45,131 nucleotides of DNA from Bacteroidales bacterium. Its GTDB lineage: Bacteria; Bacteroidota; Bacteroidia; Bacteroidales; F082. The position numbers and the translations under genes were made by a program. Below, piece by piece: positions 19,454 through 27,809 of the stretch. The notes below the pieces were generated by a model. The model was not told where the DNA came from, did no database searches, and worked only from the letters and a program-made list of their open reading frames with translations. The stretch is taken from NCBI GenBank assembly GCA_029933225.1, contig JAOZOO010000012.1, positions 1 through 45,131 of the forward strand. The letters run 5' to 3'. Position 1 is the stretch's first letter, and each line of letters begins with the position of its first letter.

Positions 19454-20995
19454 CTATTCGACCAATAGTTTTTTTGTCGCTACCCCTATGCCGTCATTGA
19501 CCGAAACAAGATACAGGCCCCTTGAATAATTCGACAACTGAATAGCCGTTTCTTTTTTGAACAATCCCGAATAAAGCATTTGCCCGGTTAAATCAAATAT
19601 ATTGACCTGTTTTGATTTATCCGTTTCACTTTTCAGAATGATACTACCGTTTTGCCTGACGGGATTGGGGAAGATCAAAAATCCCGTTTTTTTGCTTTTT
19701 TCTCTGATACCGAGAAAATTTTCTGTTCCAAGATATTCGATGGTCTGTCCTTTGACCAGACGGTCTGATTCTATGGTCAGTTGCGGATTGTCGCCACCGG
19801 CAGCCACGGGACAGGCAATGGAATCTCCCGGAACAAGGAATTTCAGGGAAACCGGCGACCGTACTCCGTCCACGGTCACATAAGCATCGTAATAGATAGG
19901 CGCTACTCCCACATTTTTAACTGTCACCACCGAGGAGTCCTGTTTTGATAAGAAGGAAACGATTTTGAACATATAGCCCGAAGCCATGCTTGCTTGCTTT
20001 ATCCGTGAGGCAGTTTGATATTCCGGCTGATCGTTACCGATGATGAAAGTGATATGAAATTCTCCGGCAAAATACTCGTAAGGTTTCCCGTAAGGGCCGT
20101 CGGGCCAGTCAAGCACATGTCTCTGGTCATAATTGGTATAGTAGCTGAACTCGCCTCCCGCAGGCGAGGTTTTGTAACGATCGCTGCCAAAAAATTTCCA
20201 GCTTTCGGTATTGTATTCACCGGGCTCACCAAACCCCTCATGCATGAAAGAATCATCAAAGTTGCCGAACCGGATTTCAAGCAACTCGGGTTTTTCCTTA
20301 AAGGGAGAATAGGTATCGTCTGCCGCATCGATGGAGATCATGTATGGTGTTACGAGAAAAGTAGTATCCATGTGATAGAAAAAACTTTCCTGAAATTCTT
20401 TTGACGGAAAGGTAACCCCAAGTTCAAAAGGACCGTCATAAATGTGATATTCGGCCCACAGTCCGAATCCTGTTTCCAGAAAAGCAATCCTCGGGTCGTT
20501 GTCGTATTTTTCGGCAAACTTTGTGTAAAATTCCAGTGTGAAGTCCTGCAACTCCTGGCTGGTCCAGTCTGGAAACCAGGTTGTTTCACCTTCGGATATG
20601 CCTTCGGTTTCGTGGTAATCGGGCATGGCCTTGATGTAATCCGGCACGGCGGTTTCTTCTCCCACATACACATACCTGAACCTGAAAATGGCCTGGTGGC
20701 CCCGAGAAGCAATGCGGTTCAGTTTGCTTTCCACAGGCGTCCAGTCATATACGCCTTTTTCTTTCACGACGTCATTGTAAAGCATGTAGGAAAATTCCAG
20801 CGAAATGGCTTCTTGAGCTACATCCTGATGTTGTCCGTCCCAAAAAACGATACCGGTCATGGGCTGCACATGCGTAATGCTGCTGTTTATTTTGATTTCC
20901 TTGAAATCATCCTGGGCAACCAGCCTGGTTCCCGAAATGGTTAACGCCGTTAGTAAAAGAACGGCAGCGTAAAATTTTGATATGGGTAGATTCAT
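19454..20995 (-). CDS. DUF4832-like putative glycoside hydrolase with T9SS sorting domain
   Basis: 513 aa with a signal peptide (cleavage near VAQD). The first 430 residues look like a TIM-barrel carbohydrate-active protein: KGVYDWTPVESKLNRIASRG and AIFRFRYVYVGE resemble the early strands of clan A hydrolases. FGLWAEYH (E182) and AGGEFSYY (E282) are shared in position with the larger DUF4874/DUF4832 protein at 22009-25143. The last about 75 residues, starting at FLIFPNPVRQNGS, are a type A T9SS sorting domain, so the protein goes to the cell surface or medium. No family with known activity is recognised. Its place directly between the EamA transporter (11-base gap) and the GH36 lipoprotein (31-base gap) makes a role on the same glycan likely; glycosidase activity is an inference. 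Confidence 0.75.
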   Translation of the reverse strand: MNLPISKFYAAVLLLTALTISGTRLVAQDDFKEIKINSSITHVQPMTGIVFWDGQHQDVAQEAISLEFSYMLYNDVVKEKGVYDWTPVESKLNRIASRGHQAIFRFRYVYVGEETAVPDYIKAMPDYHETEGISEGETTWFPDWTSQELQDFTLEFYTKFAEKYDNDPRIAFLETGFGLWAEYHIYDGPFELGVTFPSKEFQESFFYHMDTTFLVTPYMISIDAADDTYSPFKEKPELLEIRFGNFDDSFMHEGFGEPGEYNTESWKFFGSDRYKTSPAGGEFSYYTNYDQRHVLDWPDGPYGKPYEYFAGEFHITFIIGNDQPEYQTASRIKQASMASGYMFKIVSFLSKQDSSVVTVKNVGVAPIYYDAYVTVDGVRSPVSLKFLVPGDSIACPVAAGGDNPQLTIESDRLVKGQTIEYLGTENFLGIREKSKKTGFLIFPNPVRQNGSIILKSETDKSKQVNIFDLTGQMLYSGLFKKETAIQLSNYSRGLYLVSVNDGIGVATKKLLVE

Positions 20996-21006
20996 TTTTT
21001 CTTTGT

Positions 21007-21894
21007 TTAACTGTCTTCTTCAAATGCCAAAACAAACATGGAGATGACGGCGAGTGCCATTCCGACAAGAATAATATAATGCGGGAAAACCTGATACAGG
21101 AACAACGAGATCACCACGGTGATCACCGGCGCCACGGCATTGGTCAACGGGCTGACAATAATGGCTTTCCCGTACCGGAAAGCATAAACGATGGTCAGCG
21201 CCCCTACCGAGTTTAAAATCTGGATTGCAAAAGCAAGGTAAGGCCCGTCATATCCCCAGTTGATGACTTTTGAAAAGTCGGTCATCCAGATGGCTATGGG
21301 CGAAAGTAACAGGCCCGTGATCATCATGTAAAAGAAAATGCTTTCGGCTTTCATGGTTTTGTTGGCAAAACGCATGAAGTAGGCTTGCAGGCCCCAGGCA
21401 AGAAAAACCAGCAGAGCATAAACAAGCCACAGATAACCGAAAAATTTTCCCTCGGGGTCCTGGTATGATAAAAACGGAATAGCCAGTAATGCCAGAATGA
21501 TTCCAATCCAACCCCTTGCCGAAGCTTTTTCTTTTAAAAAAATGACGGATAACAAAATGGTGACTACCGGCGAAAGTGATATAATAGGAAAAATCAGATA
21601 CGCCGGCCCCTCCATGATGGCACCCGTAAATAAGATCAACTGCCCGCCGGCGCCAAGGAAACCAATGATCGCACCATACAAGATTGATTTTTTATCTGTT
21701 TCCAGTTTCCAGTTAATGTTCTTCAGGGCAAATAATGCCGGAATGATCATGGTGAGCGACCAGACCACATAGATCAGGGTAGCCGGAAAACCGTTTTTTT
21801 CAGGCAAAGAGATCAGCGCTCCCCACACACCCCAGAAAAGGGTGGTAACCAGCGCATAAACCAACCAGTGTTTTTTATTCATTTCCAATTTCAA
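21007..21894 (-). CDS. EamA/DMT-family inner-membrane transporter
   Basis: 295 aa with about ten hydrophobic membrane segments in two similar halves of five, the EamA arrangement. The first half runs from WLVYALVTTLFWGVWGALI to about residue 140. The second starts at LWLVYALLVFLAWGLQAYFM. PAYLIFPIISLSPVVTILLS in the first half and AIIVSPLTNAVAPVITVVIS in the second are the matching helix-4 motifs. Members of the DMT superfamily export metabolites or take up sugars (glucose/ribose porter subgroup). It is the only inner-membrane permease in the PUL, so uptake of GalNAc or galactosamine from the periplasm is a reasonable hypothesis. It starts just after a strong hairpin (21907-21938) and is followed within 11 bases by the next gene. 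Confidence 0.88.
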   Translation of the reverse strand: MKLEMNKKHWLVYALVTTLFWGVWGALISLPEKNGFPATLIYVVWSLTMIIPALFALKNINWKLETDKKSILYGAIIGFLGAGGQLILFTGAIMEGPAYLIFPIISLSPVVTILLSVIFLKEKASARGWIGIILALLAIPFLSYQDPEGKFFGYLWLVYALLVFLAWGLQAYFMRFANKTMKAESIFFYMMITGLLLSPIAIWMTDFSKVINWGYDGPYLAFAIQILNSVGALTIVYAFRYGKAIIVSPLTNAVAPVITVVISLFLYQVFPHYIILVGMALAVISMFVLAFEEDS

Positions 21895-21906
21895 CTTTTA
21901 AAATAA

Positions 21907-21938
21907 CCCGGGACTTCCGGAAAAACCGGAAGCCCGGG
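21907..21938 (-). terminator. Intrinsic terminator after the DUF4874/DUF4832 gene
   Basis: CCCGGGACTTCCGG (21907-21920) pairs with CCGGAAGCCCGGG (21926-21938) around an AAAAA loop with one bulged base. On the minus strand the stem is followed at once by TTATTTT. This is a GC-rich stem with a U-rich tail directly between two co-directional genes, so it should end or reduce transcription before the EamA-GH109 group. Confidence 0.75.
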
Positions 21939-22008
21939 AAACCATTATTAACCAAAACTTACCCCACAAGAAAAATACTTGTTTTCTCTTACCAAATCTT
22001 CTACAATG

Positions 22009-25000
22009 TTATTGTTGCACTACTATTTTTTTTACCATGAATGTCTTGCTCCCTGTGACTTTCAGCAAATAGACCCCTTGCTTTATTCCTTCGGCATTGA
22101 TGTCAATGCTTCGTCTGTCAACAACAAGTCCTTTGTATAATGTATTGATCTTTTTTCCGGCGAGTGAAAACAACTCCAGCGTAATTGAATCCGGTGTTTT
22201 CAGATCAATGTCAATCGTCGCCTTATTTTTCACGGGATTGGGATAAACATTGATATTCCCGCTGTTTTCTTTGAAAGAATTAATTCCCACAAAGCCCGGC
22301 TTCATCCATTTGGTTTTTGTGTATGCCGACCTTAAAATGCTTTTATATGCATACATTCTGTAATAATAAATATGACTGCTGTCCACATCGTTATCGAGAT
22401 AAAAAGATATTGCACTTTCCACTTCTGCAATTACCGTGAAGTTCAGACTATCATCTACCGAGCGTTCAATCACATAAGCGTCAGGATTAGTATTGTGAAG
22501 CCATTTTATTTTGATGCGGTGGTAGGGGGATTCCACAGATACTTTCAAATCAAAATTTTCAGGAGGCAACAGGGTTTCAAGTTTCATATAAGCAAAACAT
22601 TTGCCGTTGCCCCAAACGTCGTGTCCGTTTATTATCGCCGATGCAGTGAAATAATCAATTGTGTCCAGACCGATATCCGAAAAATCAATCCCCCCTTCCA
22701 GAAATTCAGGGGAAGAAGCAACACGAACGACTTGCTGAAAGCTCCATTGCCCATCCTGATAAGCAAAAAGCGAATCGTTGCTGATCATATACTCAAACCC
22801 TGGCAGGCCGTCAATATTGAAAGACAACCGGTAACTTTTCAGAGTGTCATCAGGCATTTCCAGACTATAAAACAATGTGTCGATGGTATTGAAAAAACGA
22901 ACGGTCTGTAATGTAGGCCCCTGAATACCGGTAGCCACCGGCTGACATAAATTCCAGTCATCGGGGTTGCCGTCAATCTGCAAATAAATGTATTCCTGTT
23001 CGCCACTTTCGGTATTTACTTCAACAGGAGCTGACCACCCGGAAACCTGATCACCGGATTGATACCTTACCCGGTACACGTATTGCGTTCCTGCTTCAAG
23101 ATTGTTATCCTGATAGCTGATATGATTATTTGGAAAAGTACTGATCGCAGCATAATTCACGCCATCGGAAGAACGTTCCATGGTGGCATAAACCTCCCGT
23201 GAAAATATATTGCGATTCCAGTACAGTGTATTGGTGTTACCCGAACTTTTGACTGCAAGAGCAGGTGACGCGAATAATACATTCCGATCAATGAGCGGTA
23301 CATCTTTTCCGTCTTCGGGAATGTCAATACCCGGCGTGAGGAGATTATCAACAGCCACACGGTATTTTTCACCCAGCAAAACAGCAGACAAATCGTTGAT
23401 TGACACGGCAATTTCATTCACAGAATTATTTCCGGAGTAGTTCACATCTGCACCCGGAATTTCTGCCCAGTCAGCCTGGTCATTGTCGAAATAAAATAAT
23501 TTACAGCAGGTTAACTTGTAATCATAATCCGAAAGGGGTGAATTGATTCTATTGTCAGCATCAATATAAAATACGGAAGAATCGCTGATATCCAGTCCGC
23601 TGACCATTATGTAGAGTGTGTCGGGACTGTTCCACGCCTTCAAAATCCGGAGGTTCTGATTTCCGGTATAATAAGCGGCAGGAATTGCTTCCCAGTCACT
23701 GTCGTTTCCGTCAACAACAATGGAAATGTTTTGAGGTGGGATGCCGTTTTTTATTTTGAAAAAGTTTCCCCCGTTATATACGTCTGATGTGTTATTGCCA
23801 ACCGTCAGTGTATGGTTCAGATTGTTGTAACCTGTTGTTTCATTCCACACACTTTCATTGGCCAGCCGGACGGAATAGGAAGGATTGTCTTTGATGGTTC
23901 CGTGGGCATCAGCAATGTTAAAGTAAAGGTCATAATCGCCGGTTTCCATATCCTGCGGCAAACCACAGGCCAGGTCAATCCGGATGGTGTCGCCAACTGG
24001 CCAATAACGAAGGTCGCTGACGGGATTGAGGACATATTCTTTTTTGGTGGTTTTATGGCGGAGGATGATTTCTGTAACCATCGGGGTTACCAAATTGGCA
24101 AATCCGTCGTTGATCAGTTTAAGCTTAAACAGGAAGGTTCCGCCGGCATTGCTTTCGTTGGTATATTCACCATTGATAAGCTGGAAACGGTAACCTAATT
24201 TCTTTTTGACTTCGGGGAAACATCCCTCTTCTATCCAGTCGTTCAGTACGCCGGGATGATAATCGCGGTTGAGGTATGTCCAGTGAAATCTTTTTAATTC
24301 TTTTAAAGCATTTTCGCAATGGGAATAAGAACTCTGGCCACAGGTCTCTCCACCCATATTGGTGAATCTGGTATCTTCGGCGAGGTAGGGCTTTTCAATC
24401 GTAGAATCGATGTAAGTCCCCATATCCGATGATGTGGCGAGGAAACAGTCATTGTGATGTGAAATCCGTGCAATTCGCGTATTTTGGAAGGCCTCGTCAG
24501 CCGTAACGGGAACATATTCATCCATTTCCATCAAATGCTTTTTGTAATTGGGTGTTCTGACATTGACCTGTATTTCCAAGGGCAGGACATCAAGCAAAGC
24601 ATCCACAACAGCCCTGCGGTCAACCCAGTTCTCGTCAGTTATGACGCCGGGCATTTTCGAAAAGTAGTCAGTGTAATACCATTCACCCCAGGCACCGATA
24701 AATCCGGCCTGAAAAGTCAGGATCACATCATCGTTGGCCTGTAAAACAGGAGCCAGTTGCCTGATGTGTTTTAAGACAATATCGAGTGGGGCATCGCCAT
24801 AAGGTTTTGTTGTTTTGGCCGTATAACGAAATCGCGGGATCATTTTCAGTCCGGCATTGCGGACATTGTCAAAGTCGCGCTGAATGTTCCACAAGTACCA
24901 CACAGGCAGAACAGTATCCCTGAATTCATCGATATGATATTCCCTGAAAACCAAGGTTATTCCTTCCTGGGGATATTGCGAGATAGTTCCCGGATCAAGT

Positions 25001-25143
25001 GTATTATCAGCATGATAAAACCCTCTTCCCGGATTGGGGAAATCCGAGTCATCAGCCGGGTACTCCACAAACGAAGTGTTTTGGGCTGACAAACTGAAAA
25101 CGGTTAAAACAAAAGGGAATAAAAAGAGGTATTTTCTCAACAT
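22009..25143 (-). CDS. Large DUF4874/DUF4832 protein with CBM9-like and FnIII domains and a T9SS tail
   Basis: 1044 aa from the ATG at 25143, chosen because a clean signal peptide (MLRKYLFLFPFVLTVFSLSA) follows; an open frame runs 15 codons further up. Order: DUF4874 with NPGRGFYH (about 25-190), DUF4832 (about 200-400), CBM9-like domain with VDGNDSDW (about 475-610), FnIII-like (about 625-705), second CBM9-like domain with IDGNPDDW (about 720-840), FnIII-like (about 855-945), and T9SS sorting domain with INVYPNPV (about 964-1044). FIGAWGEWYY (E154) and MGGETCGQ (E266) are the best candidate catalytic carboxylates. The architecture is that of an extracellular glycan-acting enzyme with binding modules, but no activity is known to me for the family. 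It is the first gene after susCD and the surface lipoprotein. Confidence 0.8.
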   Translation of the reverse strand: MLRKYLFLFPFVLTVFSLSAQNTSFVEYPADDSDFPNPGRGFYHADNTLDPGTISQYPQEGITLVFREYHIDEFRDTVLPVWYLWNIQRDFDNVRNAGLKMIPRFRYTAKTTKPYGDAPLDIVLKHIRQLAPVLQANDDVILTFQAGFIGAWGEWYYTDYFSKMPGVITDENWVDRRAVVDALLDVLPLEIQVNVRTPNYKKHLMEMDEYVPVTADEAFQNTRIARISHHNDCFLATSSDMGTYIDSTIEKPYLAEDTRFTNMGGETCGQSSYSHCENALKELKRFHWTYLNRDYHPGVLNDWIEEGCFPEVKKKLGYRFQLINGEYTNESNAGGTFLFKLKLINDGFANLVTPMVTEIILRHKTTKKEYVLNPVSDLRYWPVGDTIRIDLACGLPQDMETGDYDLYFNIADAHGTIKDNPSYSVRLANESVWNETTGYNNLNHTLTVGNNTSDVYNGGNFFKIKNGIPPQNISIVVDGNDSDWEAIPAAYYTGNQNLRILKAWNSPDTLYIMVSGLDISDSSVFYIDADNRINSPLSDYDYKLTCCKLFYFDNDQADWAEIPGADVNYSGNNSVNEIAVSINDLSAVLLGEKYRVAVDNLLTPGIDIPEDGKDVPLIDRNVLFASPALAVKSSGNTNTLYWNRNIFSREVYATMERSSDGVNYAAISTFPNNHISYQDNNLEAGTQYVYRVRYQSGDQVSGWSAPVEVNTESGEQEYIYLQIDGNPDDWNLCQPVATGIQGPTLQTVRFFNTIDTLFYSLEMPDDTLKSYRLSFNIDGLPGFEYMISNDSLFAYQDGQWSFQQVVRVASSPEFLEGGIDFSDIGLDTIDYFTASAIINGHDVWGNGKCFAYMKLETLLPPENFDLKVSVESPYHRIKIKWLHNTNPDAYVIERSVDDSLNFTVIAEVESAISFYLDNDVDSSHIYYYRMYAYKSILRSAYTKTKWMKPGFVGINSFKENSGNINVYPNPVKNKATIDIDLKTPDSITLELFSLAGKKINTLYKGLVVDRRSIDINAEGIKQGVYLLKVTGSKTFMVKKIVVQQ

Positions 25144-25239
25144 ATTTGTATCTCGTTGCAGCATTACATAAACTAATCTTTCAGGCAAGACTTATAAATA
25201 ATCCTGAAAGAACAGAGGTGATTAAAAAAGATGAAAATT

Positions 25240-25265
25240 GGAGGATGCTCAGGAGAGCATCCTCC
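25240..25265 (-). terminator. Hairpin after the surface lipoprotein gene (terminator or attenuator)
   Basis: A perfect 11-base stem, GGAGGATGCTC (25240-25250) with GAGCATCCTCC (25255-25265), has a four-base loop. On the minus strand it is followed by AATTTTCATCTTTTTT, which is U-rich but broken. It lies 22 bases after the lipoprotein stop and before the DUF4874/DUF4832 gene, so it probably lowers expression of the downstream enzymes relative to susCD. Confidence 0.7.
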
Positions 25266-25286
25266 AAAATTTAATTATTTCCGCAA

Positions 25287-26210
25287 TTAGTTCATGATAA
25301 ACAAGAACTGTTTCATGCGCGGGCCATCATCTTGTTGAGCATCAGGTGCAAACCCGACTTCTGCCCAGTCGGCATCGCTGATGAACACACCGAGGGCAAC
25401 GGAATCTCCCGTGAGTTCTCCATCTGCCAGGTTGGCTCTTACAAAACCAAGCTCAATGGCTACGTTGTTGCCTACCTGCTTCATGGTTCCGAGTACGACG
25501 GATCCATCAGGCAAAGGATCTTCTTCCCAGTTCCAGTCATCAACACCGTCTTCTCCCATATAGTTAAAGCCTATCGGCGCAACTTCAGGATCTGTAATGG
25601 GTGCTATTTCAATCAAATACTCCGAGGCAGATGCAGGCCAGAGCCATGTTTTCATTCCGGTTGTACTATCATTATCGAAATCAAACATCAGGTCGTACTG
25701 GAATTCGTTGTTGATATCGCCTTCAAATTCGATATAAACATAAAGCATATCAGCATCATACTCGTACTTGGCTGAAACAACATTGCCTGAATAGTCTCCC
25801 AGAGGAACAACAAACTGTTCTTCGGTCACGGCATTCCAGTCATCCAATGTACCGTCATCCAGCTTGATGCGGCCTTTGCGGTCCACAGCAATCTTTGTGG
25901 AGACATCATGTTTACCTCCGTTCTGGTCGGTTACTGTTAATTTCACGGTGTACTCACCTTTTGAGGCATAAGTGTGAACCGGATCTTTTTCGGTTGACGT
26001 TTCACCGTCACCGAAGTCCCAGAGGTAAGTCACGGGAGGTGTTACGGTTGATTCGTTGGTAAAAGTTACCGTCAAACCATCTGCAACATAGGAAAACAAC
26101 GCTTCACCCGTAATGTTTACAGGCTCTTCATCTTTTTTACAGCCGGTAAAAATTACGGCTGCCATCAACATGGTAAATGTTGCAAGGAAAATTAAATTCG
26201 TTTTTCTCAT
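25287..26210 (-). CDS. PKD-domain surface lipoprotein, probable PUL glycan-binding protein
   Basis: 307 aa. The leader ends in AVIFTGCKKDEEP, a lipobox with charged following residues. A PKD domain (about 30-118) is marked by YLWDFGDGETSTEKDPVHTY. The C-terminal domain (about 118-307) begins IKLDDGTLDDWNAV and has YDADMLYVYIEFEG and FDFDNDSTTG, resembling CBM9-like carbohydrate-binding modules. Directly downstream of susD (51-base gap), this is the usual place of a surface glycan-binding protein that helps SusCD capture its ligand. The same DG-x-x-x-DW module type recurs twice in the next gene. No catalytic motif is visible. Confidence is high for lipoprotein and PKD, moderate for the binding role. 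Confidence 0.85.
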   Translation of the reverse strand: MRKTNLIFLATFTMLMAAVIFTGCKKDEEPVNITGEALFSYVADGLTVTFTNESTVTPPVTYLWDFGDGETSTEKDPVHTYASKGEYTVKLTVTDQNGGKHDVSTKIAVDRKGRIKLDDGTLDDWNAVTEEQFVVPLGDYSGNVVSAKYEYDADMLYVYIEFEGDINNEFQYDLMFDFDNDSTTGMKTWLWPASASEYLIEIAPITDPEVAPIGFNYMGEDGVDDWNWEEDPLPDGSVVLGTMKQVGNNVAIELGFVRANLADGELTGDSVALGVFISDADWAEVGFAPDAQQDDGPRMKQFLFIMN

Positions 26211-26261
26211 AGCGTAAAAATTTAATTAATTAATAAAATAAAAATACATAAAATAATCTAT

Positions 26262-27797
26262 TTATGGGTTCTGAACACATAAATCATTTGCTAAAATTTC
26301 ATCCGAAGGAATGTAATACAGTGTGATGGGATCATTCCACTTGATATCCAGTCCGGGATAACCCGATGGTGGATTGTTCGGATCAATGTCAGGCACCTGA
26401 ATTCCCGTAATGTGATACCCCCAGTATTTCCGGATAATATCACGGTGGTTACGGATCAGGTCGTAAGTACGATGTCCTTCAAATGCCAGCTCGATGCGTC
26501 TTTCTTTCAGCACAACATCCAGTATTGTCTGGCCTGCCGGAACACTTGTGTAGAGTGATTCTTCAAGTCCCCTGTTTTTTCTGATTTCGTTCACATCATC
26601 AAGCGCTTTAGCTTCATTGCCTTTTTTGGCATAGCCCTCGGCACGGTTCAGATACATTTCGGCCAGACGGAACATCACCGGAGAACTCAGGTTGGGATCG
26701 CCGTCCTGGAATGAAAACTTGGTAATGTAATAAACTTCTATTCCGTTCTTTTTATGTACGCTTCCATCTTCATTATAAAGCGTATCAATGTATTTCCATC
26801 TTACATCTTCAAGATGTTCGTCCATGACATCCCTCAATGACTCGGAAGCATACTCTTCACCCCAGCCACTGTTGCCGTCGCTATATATCATTGAAGCGAT
26901 GGAACCGAATTTTCCACGGTTATCCTGTTGTGTGAAAGCGATCAGAAAAATGGTTTCATTACGGGTGATGGCATTTGGAAAATAAGAAGGATATGAATCT
27001 GCTGTTTCCAGCGAGAATCTTCCCGAATTGATGACTGAATCTGCATAGGCAATGGCCATATCGTTATTATCAAGGTATAGATAAACCCTTGACAGCAATG
27101 CCCACGCGGCTTCTTTGGAAGCATACTCCTTGCCTCTGACCATTGTCATCAGAGAGGCAGCTTTTCTTGCATCTGCGATCACCTGATCATAACTTTCTTT
27201 CACTGTAGCCCTGGCCTTTTTTGCCGGTTCTGCCGGATCAAGCCGTAAAATAATTCCGGGATCCGATTCCGGATTGCCTACTGTGGGCAAAAAGGCATAA
27301 AAACGTAATAAATTGAACTCGGTAAAAGCACGTAAAAAATAGTTCTCACCGAGAATCTGGTACACCGTTTGATCGGGTTCGATCTCACCGCTGTTCTCTA
27401 TGATATCTATTACCGTATTGGCTCCGTTGATCATTTTGTAAGCCACATACCAGAAAAATCTGGAATTATCCTGGTCTGGCGAATGGGTATAGGTAAAACT
27501 GTAATACAGGGGGTCAGTGGTTACCTGTCCGCATACGATGTCATCGCTTGCAAAATCGGACATCTGGAAATATTGCCTTAAGTATTGATTGTTGTCGTCA
27601 ATGAAACCGTTGAACATAACCTGATCTTTAAAAAGCGCATAAACGCCGTTGGTAACATTGATGATGCCGTCTTTGGTTTTCGCTATGGACTCGGTGGATA
27701 TCTGATCACGGGGTGTTACATCCCATTTGCTGCAGGAGGTAAAAATTCCTCCGGCGATCAGAACAACCAATGCATAGATTTTATATTTGTTTTTCAT
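26262..27797 (-). CDS. susD: SusD-family outer-membrane glycan-binding lipoprotein
   Basis: 511 aa. The lipobox (GGIFTSCSKWD) is followed by the SusD N-terminal signature DVTPRDQIS. Alpha-helical TPR-like repeats include LGENYFLRAFTEFNLLRFYAFLP, and the C-terminal RagB/SusD region includes LAEMYLNRAEGYAK, VNEIRKNRGLEE and ERRIELAFEGHRTYDLIR. It forms the hinged lid over the SusC pore and binds the oligosaccharide. The start is 12 bases after the susC stop. The ligand is not readable; the neighbouring GH109 and AgaS point to GalNAc-containing glycans. Confidence 0.96.
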   Translation of the reverse strand: MKNKYKIYALVVLIAGGIFTSCSKWDVTPRDQISTESIAKTKDGIINVTNGVYALFKDQVMFNGFIDDNNQYLRQYFQMSDFASDDIVCGQVTTDPLYYSFTYTHSPDQDNSRFFWYVAYKMINGANTVIDIIENSGEIEPDQTVYQILGENYFLRAFTEFNLLRFYAFLPTVGNPESDPGIILRLDPAEPAKKARATVKESYDQVIADARKAASLMTMVRGKEYASKEAAWALLSRVYLYLDNNDMAIAYADSVINSGRFSLETADSYPSYFPNAITRNETIFLIAFTQQDNRGKFGSIASMIYSDGNSGWGEEYASESLRDVMDEHLEDVRWKYIDTLYNEDGSVHKKNGIEVYYITKFSFQDGDPNLSSPVMFRLAEMYLNRAEGYAKKGNEAKALDDVNEIRKNRGLEESLYTSVPAGQTILDVVLKERRIELAFEGHRTYDLIRNHRDIIRKYWGYHITGIQVPDIDPNNPPSGYPGLDIKWNDPITLYYIPSDEILANDLCVQNP

Positions 27798-27809
27798 ATC
27801 GGCTCGGTT

